The translations under genes and the position numbers were made by a program. The notes under the pieces are model-generated. The model made no database searches, was not told the DNA's origin, and saw nothing but the letters and a program-made list of their open reading frames with translations. 64,000 bases of DNA from Spirochaetales bacterium (GTDB taxonomy: Bacteria; Spirochaetota; Leptospiria; Leptospirales; Leptonemataceae). Where the stretch lies: positions 124,001 through 188,000 of the forward strand of contig JACKOY010000004.1 in the NCBI GenBank assembly GCA_024233935.1, in the 5' to 3' direction. Shown here piece by piece: positions 25,868-34,613 of this stretch; positions within the stretch are counted from its first letter, which is position 1; the number at the start of each line of letters is the position of its first letter.

Positions 25868-28516
25868 ATGCTTACTTACCACAAAAGTGAAGCCAGAGAC
25901 GCAATTGCGGAACTGCGGAGCTCTCCGCGCGGCCTTAAATCGGACGAGGCGCAACGGCGGCTGAGAGCCGAAGGCCCCAACGAGATACCGGCGGCGCAAG
26001 GACCGGGAATCGTCTCAATCTTCATCAACCAGTTTCGCAACTTCATTGTCTACATACTGCTCTTCGCCGTATTCTTTTCGGCCCTAATCGGGGAGTACGC
26101 GGACACAGTCATCATTTTGATTATCCTGCTGGCGAATGCGATCATCGGTTTTTTCCAGGAATACAGCGCGGAGAAGTCGCTTGAGTCTCTGAGACAGATG
26201 AACGCCCTGCGAACCCGGGTCTGGCGCGATGGCGAAATCGTGGAAATCCCGGCACGTGAATTGGTTGTGGGCGACGTCATCGCTCTTTCGCCAGGCGATC
26301 GCGTGCCGGCCGATGGGCGACTGCTCGATGTTACGCGGCTCGCGATTGAAGAGAGCGCACTCACCGGAGAGAGTGTGCCCGTGGACAAACAGAGCGCGCC
26401 GCTCAAGGGCGAAGATTCCGTTCCATTGGGTGACCAGCTCTGTATGGTTTTTTCGTCTTCCACCGTGACCCGGGGCCGTGGCCTGGCTCTGGTAACGGCC
26501 ACCGGAACACAAACCGAGATCGGGAAGATTGCCACGCTGGTCGCCGGCGCCGAAGACGAAATGACTCCCCTGCAGGTGAAGCTTGATCGATTCGGTCGCC
26601 AGCTCGGTCAGGTGATCATTGGCATCTGCGTTTTTGTTTTTGCGGCGCTGCTCTTTCGGGACTACCTGCGACTGGGTTTCAGTGTGGATCTCATGCTTGA
26701 GTTCGCATTGGTTGCGGTCTCTTTGGCGGTGGCTGCAGTACCCACCGCCCTGCCGACCGTGGTTACCGTAGCACTGAGCATAGGCGTCAAGCGCCTGCTG
26801 CACAAAAAAGCCCTGGTGCGTCGTCTTTCGAGCGTGGAAACCCTGGGCAGCTGTGATGTGATTTGCACGGACAAGACCGGAACGATCACGGCTAACCAGA
26901 TGACCGTTGTGCGGGCCTGGAGCCCGGACGGCGAGGCGAAGTTGGGCGGCGAAGGCTACGACCCGACCGGCCCCGTGGAAGGGGACCCGGGCGTCTGGTT
27001 GTTTCGGGCGGGTCAGGTTTGCAACAACGCCCGCCTGCACCAGGACGATGCGGACCGCTGGGTCGTGCGGGGGGAGCCGACCGAGGGCGCCCTGTTGGTC
27101 AGCGCCCGCAAGGCCGGCATTGAGTACGAAGTAGAGCGCCTGGACGAACTCCCGTTCGATACGGCACGAAAACGTATGAGTGTGCTGGTTCGAGATCGAG
27201 ACGGCGCACGTATCTTTGCGAAAGGCGCCGTGGATGTTCTCTTGCAGCATTGCGATCGTATTTTCGAGAACGGAGAAGCCCGGCCACTCACCGAGCAGGA
27301 CCGGAATCACATAGAAGAGCAGATGCACTCGCATGCCGGTGAGGCTTTGCGTGTACTGGGCTTTGCCATGAGAGAGGCGCCAGACGAGAAACTTACTGAG
27401 GGTGGGCTGGTGTTTCTGGGACTGCAATCCATGCTGGACCCGCCCCGCGCCGCCGTGCCGGGCGCCATCGAATCGGCCCGCAGGGCCGGCATTCGGGTCA
27501 TTATGATCACCGGAGACCACGCCGACACGGCCAGGGCTGTGGGTGAAATGGTTGGCATTGCCGGGACGGCTCTAACCGGCCAGGAGGTGGCCACCATGAG
27601 CGACGCCGAACTCGAAGGGGCGCTCAAAGGAGGCGCATCGATCTTTGCCCGCGTGGCATCTGAGCACAAGTACCGGATAGTGCAGGCGTTGCAGCGTCTG
27701 GGTCATACGGTCGCCATGACCGGTGACGGTATCAACGATGCGCCGGCCTTGAAAGTGGCAGACATTGGCGTCGCCGTTGGGAGCGGAACGGAAGTCGCCC
27801 GCGAGGCCAGCGACTTTGTGCTTCTGGGCGATAGCTTCGCGAACATCACAGACGCGATTGAGGAAGGCCGCGGTATCTACGAGAACATCCAGAAGTCCAT
27901 CATGCTGCTATTGTCCGGCAACTTCGGCGAAGTGCTGATCATATTTCTGGCGGTGATTGCCGGCCTGAATCTGCCTTTAACCGCGGTGATGTTGCTCTGG
28001 ATCAATCTGGTGACCGATGGAGCGCCCGCGTTGGCCTTCAGTGTGGACCCGTACGGCAAACAGATTATGCGGCGAAAGCCGACACCGCGCGAAACGCCGG
28101 TGTTACCAAAGAATCTGCTCTGGCTGCTGGGTTATTTGGGTTTTACGGGCAGCGTGATTGCGCTCGGTCTTTTTTACTTCTTCGGGGGCGCCTCGGAGGA
28201 AGGCGTTCGCCTGGAAACAGCCCAGACGATGGTTTTCAACTTTGTGGTGCTCTACGAAATTTGCCTGGTCTACATTATTCGAGCGGAATACCGGGTGGGA
28301 TTGCTCGCCAATCGCTGGATGTGGTTTGCCGTCGTTCTGTCTTTGCTGCTCCAGGTGATGATCATGTACACCGATCTATCGATCTACTTTGAGGTTCAGG
28401 CGCTTGAGGTCGAACACCTACTGACTCTCGGGGCAAGCGTATTGATCCTGCCGCTGGCCTACGTGCTCTGGCGCCTGGGCCAGCGGCTGGCAGGCAAATC
28501 GGCGCTATCGACCTGA
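25868..28516 (+). CDS. Cation-translocating P-type ATPase (P2/P3-like)
   Basis: An 882-residue P-type ATPase with the full cytoplasmic machinery: phosphatase loop TGES, phosphorylation site DKTGT with Asp335, nucleotide-binding KGA, and hinge MTGDGINDAP. There are about ten membrane segments, with an N-terminal cation-ATPase domain. The fourth membrane segment reads AAVPTALPTVV. Calcium pumps have PEGLP here, with the Glu binding the ion, while proton pumps have PVALP, so this pump lacks the calcium-pump Glu and is not a safe calcium ATPase call. It may move protons, sodium or another ion. It stands alone, 144 bases from the divergent membrane-protein gene. Confidence 0.93.
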   Translation: MLTYHKSEARDAIAELRSSPRGLKSDEAQRRLRAEGPNEIPAAQGPGIVSIFINQFRNFIVYILLFAVFFSALIGEYADTVIILIILLANAIIGFFQEYSAEKSLESLRQMNALRTRVWRDGEIVEIPARELVVGDVIALSPGDRVPADGRLLDVTRLAIEESALTGESVPVDKQSAPLKGEDSVPLGDQLCMVFSSSTVTRGRGLALVTATGTQTEIGKIATLVAGAEDEMTPLQVKLDRFGRQLGQVIIGICVFVFAALLFRDYLRLGFSVDLMLEFALVAVSLAVAAVPTALPTVVTVALSIGVKRLLHKKALVRRLSSVETLGSCDVICTDKTGTITANQMTVVRAWSPDGEAKLGGEGYDPTGPVEGDPGVWLFRAGQVCNNARLHQDDADRWVVRGEPTEGALLVSARKAGIEYEVERLDELPFDTARKRMSVLVRDRDGARIFAKGAVDVLLQHCDRIFENGEARPLTEQDRNHIEEQMHSHAGEALRVLGFAMREAPDEKLTEGGLVFLGLQSMLDPPRAAVPGAIESARRAGIRVIMITGDHADTARAVGEMVGIAGTALTGQEVATMSDAELEGALKGGASIFARVASEHKYRIVQALQRLGHTVAMTGDGINDAPALKVADIGVAVGSGTEVAREASDFVLLGDSFANITDAIEEGRGIYENIQKSIMLLLSGNFGEVLIIFLAVIAGLNLPLTAVMLLWINLVTDGAPALAFSVDPYGKQIMRRKPTPRETPVLPKNLLWLLGYLGFTGSVIALGLFYFFGGASEEGVRLETAQTMVFNFVVLYEICLVYIIRAEYRVGLLANRWMWFAVVLSLLLQVMIMYTDLSIYFEVQALEVEHLLTLGASVLILPLAYVLWRLGQRLAGKSALST

Positions 28517-28631
28517 GCGGGCAAATCCAGGAACGATCCACGGTTGGTTCTGTTCACCGGTTGGAGATGGGATTTTTTGCTGCTCGCCGGAAAGTGTTTG
28601 CATTGCCCTGTTCTGGCGGCCACAAGAACTG

Positions 28632-29192
28632 ATGGAGAAGAACTGGGCCGGCCTTTTTGAAGCGCTGAATGCAGGCACGATTCCGGATGGAGATACGGGT
28701 CTGATTGCCACTCTGCGATTTCTGGGCGAGACCAAGTACGCCGTGCTCGAATTTACTCCCTATCGTACCGTTCGAAACATGCGGCCGCTCGAAGAGGAGC
28801 AGGGAGTTTCGTTTCGCGCCGAAGGCGAAAAAATCTTCGTAATATACGAACCCGCTGACTACGTGCGCAAGTACGACGAGCCCTATCTGCGTGAACCCGG
28901 TGAGGATATCCCGTTGCGGTTCAGCGAACTGGAGGCGATTATGCTTCCGAACAACGACCGTTTGCTGATAAATCGGGACTCCTACCGGAGCTCGGGCTCG
29001 GTGACGCTGCAAAAACCGGACCGGGGCGACTTTGCGATGTACATCTTTGATCGTGGCAACCTGGTCGAGCACGCGAAGACCTTTCTGGACCGAGTGTTGC
29101 ATGACGATTTTGCCGTGCCCCACGCAGCACGGGTTCAGTTGTTGGCCCGTTTCCAGGCCCAGGTGGAGCGCCTGCATGCGATGGACACCTAA
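28632..29192 (+). CDS. Hypothetical protein
   Basis: A 186-residue acidic soluble protein without a recognised domain. It begins KNWAGLFEALNAGTIPDGD and has beta-rich segments (YAVLEFTPYRTVRNM, EGEKIFVIYEPADYVRKYDEP) followed by a C-terminal helix (HAARVQLLARFQAQVERLHAM). No signal peptide is seen. It overlaps the convergent epimerase gene by four bases and follows the ATPase by 115 bases. Confidence 0.68.
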   Translation: MEKNWAGLFEALNAGTIPDGDTGLIATLRFLGETKYAVLEFTPYRTVRNMRPLEEEQGVSFRAEGEKIFVIYEPADYVRKYDEPYLREPGEDIPLRFSELEAIMLPNNDRLLINRDSYRSSGSVTLQKPDRGDFAMYIFDRGNLVEHAKTFLDRVLHDDFAVPHAARVQLLARFQAQVERLHAMDT

Positions 29193-30178
29193 GCGCCCGC
29201 GTTGCTCACAGACCTGGCGAATTGCCGCCGCATCGCTTCCAGACCTCCGGCTACATCGGTAAGGGGACGATAGCCGAGTTCTGCTTTCGCGCGATCAATG
29301 CGAATCGTACACTCCTGAGCCATGGCGTCGGTCGCAAAGCGCATGAGCGGGGGTTGGGACTTCAGACCAAACAATCGATAGAAGCCCTCCACCATGGCGG
29401 CCAGAAAACTCGCGATCCAGCCCGGGATCGATTTGGTCGGCATGGTTACGTTCTGGGTTTCGAGCATCGCCGTCAGAAATTTTCGATAGGTCAGCTTCTC
29501 ATCGTCGGTGATAAAGTAGACCTGGCCGGGCACGCCCCCGGTCAGGGCCAGCTCGACGGCGTGCACGAGATTGCCGATGTAGGCCGTCGAGGTCAGTGCG
29601 CGGCCACCGTTGAGCCAGAGAAATTTCCCTTCGCGAACCATCTGGACAAGCACCGGAAGAACCGAGGTGTCGCCCGGTCCCCAGACCAGACGCGGACGCA
29701 ACACGATTGTTTCGAATGAGGCGCTGTTTGCCTCCAGTACCAGTTTCTCGGCTTCGCGCTTGGTCTCGCTATAAAGATACGGTGTGCGCTTCGGGTACGG
29801 GTACCGTTCGTCGATTTCGACCATGGCCTGCCCACGAAACAAGGCGGCTTCGGTGCCCATGTGAATAAAACGTTTCACCCCGGCGACGCGGGCTGCTTCG
29901 AGCAAACGGCGAGTTCCTTCCACGTTGCCCTGCCAGAATTCCTGGCGTGTGCCCCAGGGGCCAACGAAGGCCGCACAATGGACAACCACATCGACTCCGC
30001 TCAGGTGTTCGGCCTTAACGGAGAGCAGATCCGCTTTTGCGGTTGCCAATCCCTGGTCGCGCAGTTTCTGCGCGCTGGTCGCGCTGCGCGCCAGAGCGGT
30101 GATGCGATGTTTGCCTTTCAGTTCCCGGGCGATGGCGCCGCCCACGAAACCGGTGGCGCCCGTCAGAAATATGTTCAT
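29189..30178 (-). CDS. NAD-dependent epimerase/dehydratase (3-beta-HSD-like)
   Basis: A 329-residue extended short-chain dehydrogenase. The nucleotide-binding motif FLTGATGFVGGAIARELKG (GxxGxxG) starts the protein, and the active-site pair is Tyr and Lys in YSETKREAEK near 155. The sequence WGTRQEFWQGNVEGTRRLLEAARVAGV and a C-terminal segment with YFITDDEKLTYRKFL resemble 3-beta-hydroxysteroid dehydrogenase and isoprenoid or sterol-like oxidoreductases more than sugar epimerases. It is divergent from the AraC regulator, with a 149-base intergenic segment holding an inverted repeat, so it may be that regulator's target. Confidence 0.87.
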   Translation of the reverse strand: MNIFLTGATGFVGGAIARELKGKHRITALARSATSAQKLRDQGLATAKADLLSVKAEHLSGVDVVVHCAAFVGPWGTRQEFWQGNVEGTRRLLEAARVAGVKRFIHMGTEAALFRGQAMVEIDERYPYPKRTPYLYSETKREAEKLVLEANSASFETIVLRPRLVWGPGDTSVLPVLVQMVREGKFLWLNGGRALTSTAYIGNLVHAVELALTGGVPGQVYFITDDEKLTYRKFLTAMLETQNVTMPTKSIPGWIASFLAAMVEGFYRLFGLKSQPPLMRFATDAMAQECTIRIDRAKAELGYRPLTDVAGGLEAMRRQFARSVSNAGA

Positions 30179-30256
30179 GATTGTTCCTTCCTTATCCGGA
30201 CCGGGCCGGGAGCTGGTTTGTATGCTTTTATAGCATGCCCGGCTGCCTTTGTCGTC

Positions 30257-30279
30257 CGAAGTCCTGATTTCGGACTTCG
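30257..30279. promoter_or_regulatory. Inverted repeat in epimerase-AraC divergent region
   Basis: CGAAGTCC and GGACTTCG are exact 8-base inverted repeats separated by seven bases, in the 149-base gap between the divergent epimerase and AraC-type regulator genes. A second, overlapping pair, TCCGAA with TTCGGA, lies within the same site. It is a good candidate operator for the AraC regulator. No binding data exist. Confidence 0.45.
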
Positions 30280-30327
30280 AAATGGGTTGACCGATTCCAT
30301 GGAAAAGAACACGGACCGGTTCGGCTT

Positions 30328-31476
30328 ATGCGGACGATACTGGCCTTTGCGGTGCTCTACGGAGCTGTGCAGGCATTCGTGATCGCGGCCGGTGTCCTCG
30401 TACGTTGGCGCCGTGCCGGTCTCGAGCGGTTGCTGTTTGGGATGATGTTTTGCCTGGCGATCTGGCAGGGTCATACGGCCCTGTTGCTTTTGCGGGCCCC
30501 GGCCGGTTGGATCGCCTGGTACGGGCCGCTGCATTTTGTGGCCATGTTTGCCTTTCCACCGCTCTTTTATGGCTACTGCGTGTCGTTGCTTTTCCCGGAA
30601 AGGCGCCTGGGCCTTTTTGCCGTGCTTTCGCCGGGCTCCGGTCTGGTCGCCCTGGGGTTGCTTTTCTACTGCCTGGTTCTTGCGCCGGCGGGAGATAGCA
30701 GCTGGCAGGCGGTGTCCCTGGCGACCTGGTCTGACGGCGCGTCCCCGGCCGACCATCGTCTGATTCTGTTTTCCTGGATTCCCCGGCCGCTTGCAATCCT
30801 GGCCGGCGCGCTGGCGGCCAGCGAGCTCCTGCGGGCAAAGCCGAAGGACGGACCGCGGCGCAGGCTGCGCGCACAAATCCTGGCGCTGCTGGTGCTGCCT
30901 TTTTTGGGAACGGCCCTCAGTATGCTTGCCCAGGCCACAGTCGGACTCGACTCGGAGCTTCACGGATATGGCGCCCTGATGATTTCTCTGGCCGTGATTG
31001 CGTTGTTTTTGCTGAATGAAAGATCTGGCTCTTACTTCGGACCGCGAGGCTCGGGGCCGGCGAGCCTGCGGCAGCGCAGTCGGCTTGCGGGACTGGACAG
31101 CGAGTCGATCGGGGTGCGTCTGAAAGCTCTGATGGAGCAGGAGCAGATCTTTCGGGTTGAAGAGTTGAGCCTGGCCGCTCTGGCGGGGGCGGTCTCCACC
31201 GACGAGGAGGCGGTCAGTCCGGAGCAACTGTCCGAGTGGATCAACACCAGCACCGGAAAGAATTTCAATCAGTATGTCAATGCGTATCGTATTCGGGAGG
31301 CCTGCCGCCTTCTGCTTGAAGAACCGGTTCGCTCGGTGCTGTCCATCGCGATGGACGTCGGTTTTGGTTCCAAGTCCACCTTCCATGCCGCTTTCAAACA
31401 AACGACCGGTCTGACTCCAAAACAGTATCGAAAGAAGCAGGCAGAGATGGGTTCAAGACTCCATCGATCAAGATAA
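30328..31476 (+). CDS. AraC-family regulator with N-terminal membrane domain
   Basis: A 382-residue regulator with two parts. Residues 1 to about 230 contain seven or so hydrophobic segments (TILAFAVLYGAVQAFVIAAG, LLFGMMFCLAIWQGHTALLL and others). Residues about 270-375 are an AraC DNA-binding domain: NFNQYVNAYRIREACRLL and SVLSIAMDVGFGSKSTFHAAFK, with the second helix-turn-helix ending TPKQYRKKQ. It should sense a signal in or through the membrane and bind DNA from there, a layout seen repeatedly in Leptospira. It overlaps the convergent nitroreductase gene by nine bases, and its divergent partner is the epimerase gene. Confidence 0.88.
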   Translation: MRTILAFAVLYGAVQAFVIAAGVLVRWRRAGLERLLFGMMFCLAIWQGHTALLLLRAPAGWIAWYGPLHFVAMFAFPPLFYGYCVSLLFPERRLGLFAVLSPGSGLVALGLLFYCLVLAPAGDSSWQAVSLATWSDGASPADHRLILFSWIPRPLAILAGALAASELLRAKPKDGPRRRLRAQILALLVLPFLGTALSMLAQATVGLDSELHGYGALMISLAVIALFLLNERSGSYFGPRGSGPASLRQRSRLAGLDSESIGVRLKALMEQEQIFRVEELSLAALAGAVSTDEEAVSPEQLSEWINTSTGKNFNQYVNAYRIREACRLLLEEPVRSVLSIAMDVGFGSKSTFHAAFKQTTGLTPKQYRKKQAEMGSRLHRSR

Positions 31477-32679
31477 GAGCACGTCCTCGAGGGCGCGCCT
31501 CGCCGACGGCAACGCTTCTGCAGTTGGGTGACCCGCTCGAAACTGAAAGGTTGGCTGCCAGTCCGACGTGTTGATCAGATCCGCGAGTTTTTTCTCAGTG
31601 GCCAGACTGCGGCCCAACTCGCGCTCGCGGTCGTCGCACTCGACCATCATGTTGAAGGGCTGCATCGAGATTCCCAGACTGGTTGCCAGAAGATGAAGGC
31701 GTTGCCAGACCATGCCCGCTTCGAGGCTTTGAGCGCGGTCATATTTGTCGCGCACAGCAATGGTCCCGAATGCGCCGGTGGCTTCGGCCGTACGTCTGGT
31801 TGCGTCGAGCCAGTAGCCATGGGCCGTCTCTGCGTCCAGAGGCGGGAGCATCTTACCCAGGACCCGCATGATGGGAGGCGCGCCGGAGACATCAATGTGC
31901 GGTCCGGAACGACGGGTTTGGAGATCGTCCCAGGTTTCGCAGAACCAGCGCTGGCTATCGTTGACCATGACATGGTCGGCAATGATGCGTTCGGTGGCGG
32001 CCACACATTCGGTCGCGTAGCGCCGGCGTTTTTCAGGTTCGGTGGTCCAGAACAGGCGCACATGCTCAAAGGTGTTGGCGACAGGTTCGAATTTCCGCAG
32101 TAGCTCGTCGGTCATTTTCGCGGAATCGTAGACGGCGCGATCGGTGTGGCGGTTGGGGATGGCTTCGTAGAGTGTCCTTTCCAGCAGAGTGGGCGCGGGG
32201 GCATTTTGCAAGAGCGCTATCGCGGCAACCGGTTCGGGCCCCTGCCAGTCGGGGCGGGAAGAAAGGCGGCCCTGCTTGTGGCTGATGGTGGTGTGGTAAC
32301 CTTCGGCCGCCGCTGCCAGCTGCAGATTGGCCAGGGCGCAGCCCAGACTCAGGTACATTTCGCGGCGGAAGGGATCGAAGCTGCCGAGATGGCGCGCGGG
32401 GTCGGCAAACAACTCGATGCGCTGTTCGGTGAGACGAAAAAGCCAGGGTTGGGTATTGTGGGCGTTGGCCGAGAGGATGGCGGCATGCACGAGTTTCAAG
32501 GCTCCGCTGGTTCGACTGGCGCGCCAGTCTTCCCAGGGTTCGAAGGCCGGGCCGGTGCCGGAGGAAAAGACACCGCTATCGACCGCCCGGTAGACGCCTC
32601 CGCCCGCCACGAGCACCGAGAGCACGCCGCCGGCTTTGAGTATTGCTCTTCGACTGACCTTGCCTTTGTCCGCGCTCAT
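31468..32679 (-). CDS. TAT-exported nitroreductase family protein
   Basis: A 403-residue nitroreductase-fold protein with a twin-arginine signal, VSRRAILKAGG, and hydrophobic run VLSVLVAGGGVY at its N-terminus, so it is probably exported folded with its flavin. The core shows LVHAAILSANAHNTQPWLF, the FMN-contact segment of large nitroreductases, and a later SLEAGMVWQRLHLLATSLGISMQPFN stretch. Relatives are annotated as Acg-like or nitroreductase-like. ATG 32679 has GGAGG nine bases upstream. It is followed by nothing on the same strand and is convergent with the AraC gene. Confidence 0.85.
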   Translation of the reverse strand: MSADKGKVSRRAILKAGGVLSVLVAGGGVYRAVDSGVFSSGTGPAFEPWEDWRASRTSGALKLVHAAILSANAHNTQPWLFRLTEQRIELFADPARHLGSFDPFRREMYLSLGCALANLQLAAAAEGYHTTISHKQGRLSSRPDWQGPEPVAAIALLQNAPAPTLLERTLYEAIPNRHTDRAVYDSAKMTDELLRKFEPVANTFEHVRLFWTTEPEKRRRYATECVAATERIIADHVMVNDSQRWFCETWDDLQTRRSGPHIDVSGAPPIMRVLGKMLPPLDAETAHGYWLDATRRTAEATGAFGTIAVRDKYDRAQSLEAGMVWQRLHLLATSLGISMQPFNMMVECDDRERELGRSLATEKKLADLINTSDWQPTFQFRAGHPTAEALPSARRALEDVLLS

Positions 32680-32805
32680 GATCACTGCCTCCGGGGAGTC
32701 CCAGAAGAGCAGTGCGCCGCAATTGGGCAAGTGCTTCCTTCCTGTGCGGGTTCACTGGCGGCCAGGAAGGAAGCGCCATCGTGCGTGATTTGCCTGGCGG
32801 TAAGG

Positions 32806-33243
32806 CTACTTTTCGCCGAACAGGAAGCGGTCGATGGAGAAGCGGCCGGCCCCCACGGTCATGAAGAGAATCGCGATCACAAGAAACAGGGCCGCCAGTT
32901 CGTAAGATGCGCCACCGCTCATGTTCACAAAAGGATCTCCGCGGACAATCATATGAAAGTAAGTCGCCACCAGCATTGTAAAGGCGATGCCCAGAGAGGC
33001 CAGACTTGTGAGCAGGCCCAGAATCCAGGCCAGACCGCCGCCGAATTCGGAAACAGCAGCCAGCAGTTGAAGCACAGCCGGGACTCCCGAATCAGGGCCC
33101 ATCCAGCTCAGGGGATTCTGAATCTTGCCCCACCCGTGGAACAGGAAGGCCAGACCTGCGACAAGACGAAGAAGCAGAAGGCCAACCGAGGCCGGAGTGC
33201 CCTGGTAGGTCGGCGTGAAAAACGTTCTTATGGCACCACTCAT
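32806..33243 (-). CDS. DoxX family membrane protein
   Basis: A 145-residue protein with four hydrophobic segments and the DoxX family pattern LLLLRLVAGLAFLFHGWGKIQNP, then EFGGGLAWILGLLTSLASLGIAFTML. DoxX relatives are membrane partners of thiosulfate:quinone oxidoreductase or are involved in oxidative stress, and often simply uncharacterised. It lies 126 bases upstream of the nitroreductase gene on the same strand and could be co-transcribed. Confidence 0.86.
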   Translation of the reverse strand: MSGAIRTFFTPTYQGTPASVGLLLLRLVAGLAFLFHGWGKIQNPLSWMGPDSGVPAVLQLLAAVSEFGGGLAWILGLLTSLASLGIAFTMLVATYFHMIVRGDPFVNMSGGASYELAALFLVIAILFMTVGAGRFSIDRFLFGEK

Positions 33244-33526
33244 ACAAACTCCAATCGAAAGAGATCTGCTTACGATACCGTTTTTTTGTTCCCGCGGCGC
33301 GCGAAATTAGATCGGGGATCGTTTGGGCGTGCCCCTCGCGAGTTTATGGGGAGTGTGGTCGGCGCTCGAAAGATCTGCTCGGGTCGCGCTCCTGCGGGCT
33401 CCGCTATCGCTTCGGTCTCGCAGGCGAGACTGCTGCGCACCCTGCGGATCGCTCACGCGTGCGAATTTTTTGGTCGGTGGCAGAAAAAACGCGGAACAGA
33501 ATGCAGACCGGCGACCTTCCCCGGTT
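33244..33526 (+). other. Intergenic region with repeat-like GC-rich tract
   Basis: The gap between the divergent DoxX and DUF1564 genes contains a GC-rich tract at about 33380-33470 made of short alternating motifs (gctcctgcgggctccgc, cgcttcggtctcgcag, gcgagactgctgcgc), including the small hairpin TCTCG-CAGG-CGAGA. It does not encode a convincing protein. The texture resembles interspersed repeats I associate with leptospiral intergenic regions, but no second copy is in this window. Confidence 0.3.
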
Positions 33527-34045
33527 ATGAAACGCAAACTTGACCACTGGAAAACCCAGGCCATCGAACCCGGTCGACCGGCCTGTACATTTTTGATCCC
33601 GGCCGATCTGGAAGTCTTTCTCCGAAAGCGTCGCGATGATCACCGCTGGGTCATCTCATATCTGGAGTTCTTGATCGGTCAGGCCCTGCGGTATCGGGCC
33701 GAAGGACGGCTGCCGGAAGTGCCCCGGGTTACGCGGCGCTATCAGGCCGACGATCCCACTATTCAGCGCTGGCATGTGCGGGTACCAGGGGAACTCTGGA
33801 CGGAGCTACGCTGCCTGGCCGGCTCCTGCGGCGTTACCATGTGTAACATGTTTGTAATATTGATTCGCCTGGACCAGCAGGACCAGGTAAGGGTCCCAAA
33901 GAACGTCGGAGCTTCGTCGTGCGTTTTTGGGTATCGTATTGTTTTTTTGCAGAGCGTCTGTATGGACGAAGGCATTACGCGACGCAGTGTCGTTTTCGAA
34001 GTCTCTTCCGACCCACCCAAATGCAACTGGGCCCATCAAACCTGA
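33527..34045 (+). CDS. DUF1564 family protein (second copy)
   Basis: A 172-residue paralogue of the protein at 15973. Shared elements are FLIPADLEVFLRKRR, YLEFLIGQALRYRAEGRLP, a YQADDPTIQRWHVRVPGELW block and LAGSCGVTMCNMFVILIRLD. After that, about 50 residues follow that I cannot align with the first copy (QDQVRVPKNVGAS to NWAHQT); this tail could come from a frameshift or be a true extension. ATG 33527 gives MKRKLDHWKTQ. The family is largely restricted to Leptospiraceae and of unknown function. Confidence 0.75.
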   Translation: MKRKLDHWKTQAIEPGRPACTFLIPADLEVFLRKRRDDHRWVISYLEFLIGQALRYRAEGRLPEVPRVTRRYQADDPTIQRWHVRVPGELWTELRCLAGSCGVTMCNMFVILIRLDQQDQVRVPKNVGASSCVFGYRIVFLQSVCMDEGITRRSVVFEVSSDPPKCNWAHQT

Positions 34046-34075
34046 AAGCCAGCTGACTGAGTGTTGCCGCGAGCA

Positions 34076-34549
34076 TCAGCGGGGTTCCACCAGAGCGTAG
34101 CGATACTTTGCCTGGGCGGCTCTTTTCCCGGCTTCGTTAAAAAAGTCGCAAACGAAATCGAGAATCTTGCCCTGGTGACGCACCAGACGGGCTTTCGCCT
34201 GAACTGTGTCCTTGCCGATTGGTCGGAGGTATCGAATCGAGGCATTTACCGTCAGCATGCGTTCGCTTTCGTTCTCAACGAAGAACAGGCACATGAGCGC
34301 GGTCATCGTGTCGCCCACAGTAAAGAAACAGCCGCCATGCATGAAGCCATGCAGGGCGCGGTTGCTCTGCTGGCAGGGAATTTCGGCTTCGGTGGTGTCT
34401 GCGCTGAGTTTCCGCAAACGCATACCGGTCGCTCCGGGATGGCATTGCTCAATCAGGTGTTGGGCCTGCTCTTCAAACGAGCCCTCTGCTTTGATTGAGA
34501 AATATTCCCGCGGTACAATCCTGTAAACCATGTCCAGACTGCCTGTCAT
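34076..34549 (-). CDS. PaaI-type hotdog thioesterase
   Basis: A 157-residue hotdog-fold protein. The family signature HGGCFFTVGDTMTALMC follows NRALHGFMHGG near residue 80, and the strand TVNASIRYLRPI is typical of PaaI/YdiI thioesterases; the general-base Asp is in TVGDTM. It probably hydrolyses acyl-CoA or phenylacetyl-CoA-like thioesters. The start could also be Met25 (DMVYRIV). It is divergent from a TetR regulator, with two inverted-repeat operators between them, so that regulator probably controls it. Confidence 0.82.
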   Translation of the reverse strand: MTGSLDMVYRIVPREYFSIKAEGSFEEQAQHLIEQCHPGATGMRLRKLSADTTEAEIPCQQSNRALHGFMHGGCFFTVGDTMTALMCLFFVENESERMLTVNASIRYLRPIGKDTVQAKARLVRHQGKILDFVCDFFNEAGKRAAQAKYRYALVEPR

Positions 34550-34581
34550 GATGCGCCTCGCTCTGGCCTCCATCGAACGCA

Positions 34582-34599
34582 GGAGACAGTATTGTCTCC
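34582..34599. promoter_or_regulatory. TetR operator 1 (perfect inverted repeat)
   Basis: GGAGACA-GTAT-TGTCTCC is a perfect 7-4-7 inverted repeat 33 bases upstream of the thioesterase start, in the gap before the divergent TetR gene. A near copy lies exactly 32 bases away, three helical turns on the same face. This is the standard arrangement for a TetR dimer pair acting on both promoters. Confidence 0.7.
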
Positions 34600-34613
34600 C
34601 CATCGGTCTTCCA

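Noticed and set aside
26084..27520. Long antisense open frame within the P-type ATPase gene
   Set aside because: It mirrors the ATPase codons in a GC-rich region, has no ribosome site and no family match.
30175..31401. Long minus-strand open frame antisense to the AraC gene
   Set aside because: The AraC domain motifs settle the coding strand.
32146..33543. Long plus-strand open frame antisense to the nitroreductase and DoxX genes
   Set aside because: Both minus-strand genes have clear family motifs, and this frame has low-complexity composition.
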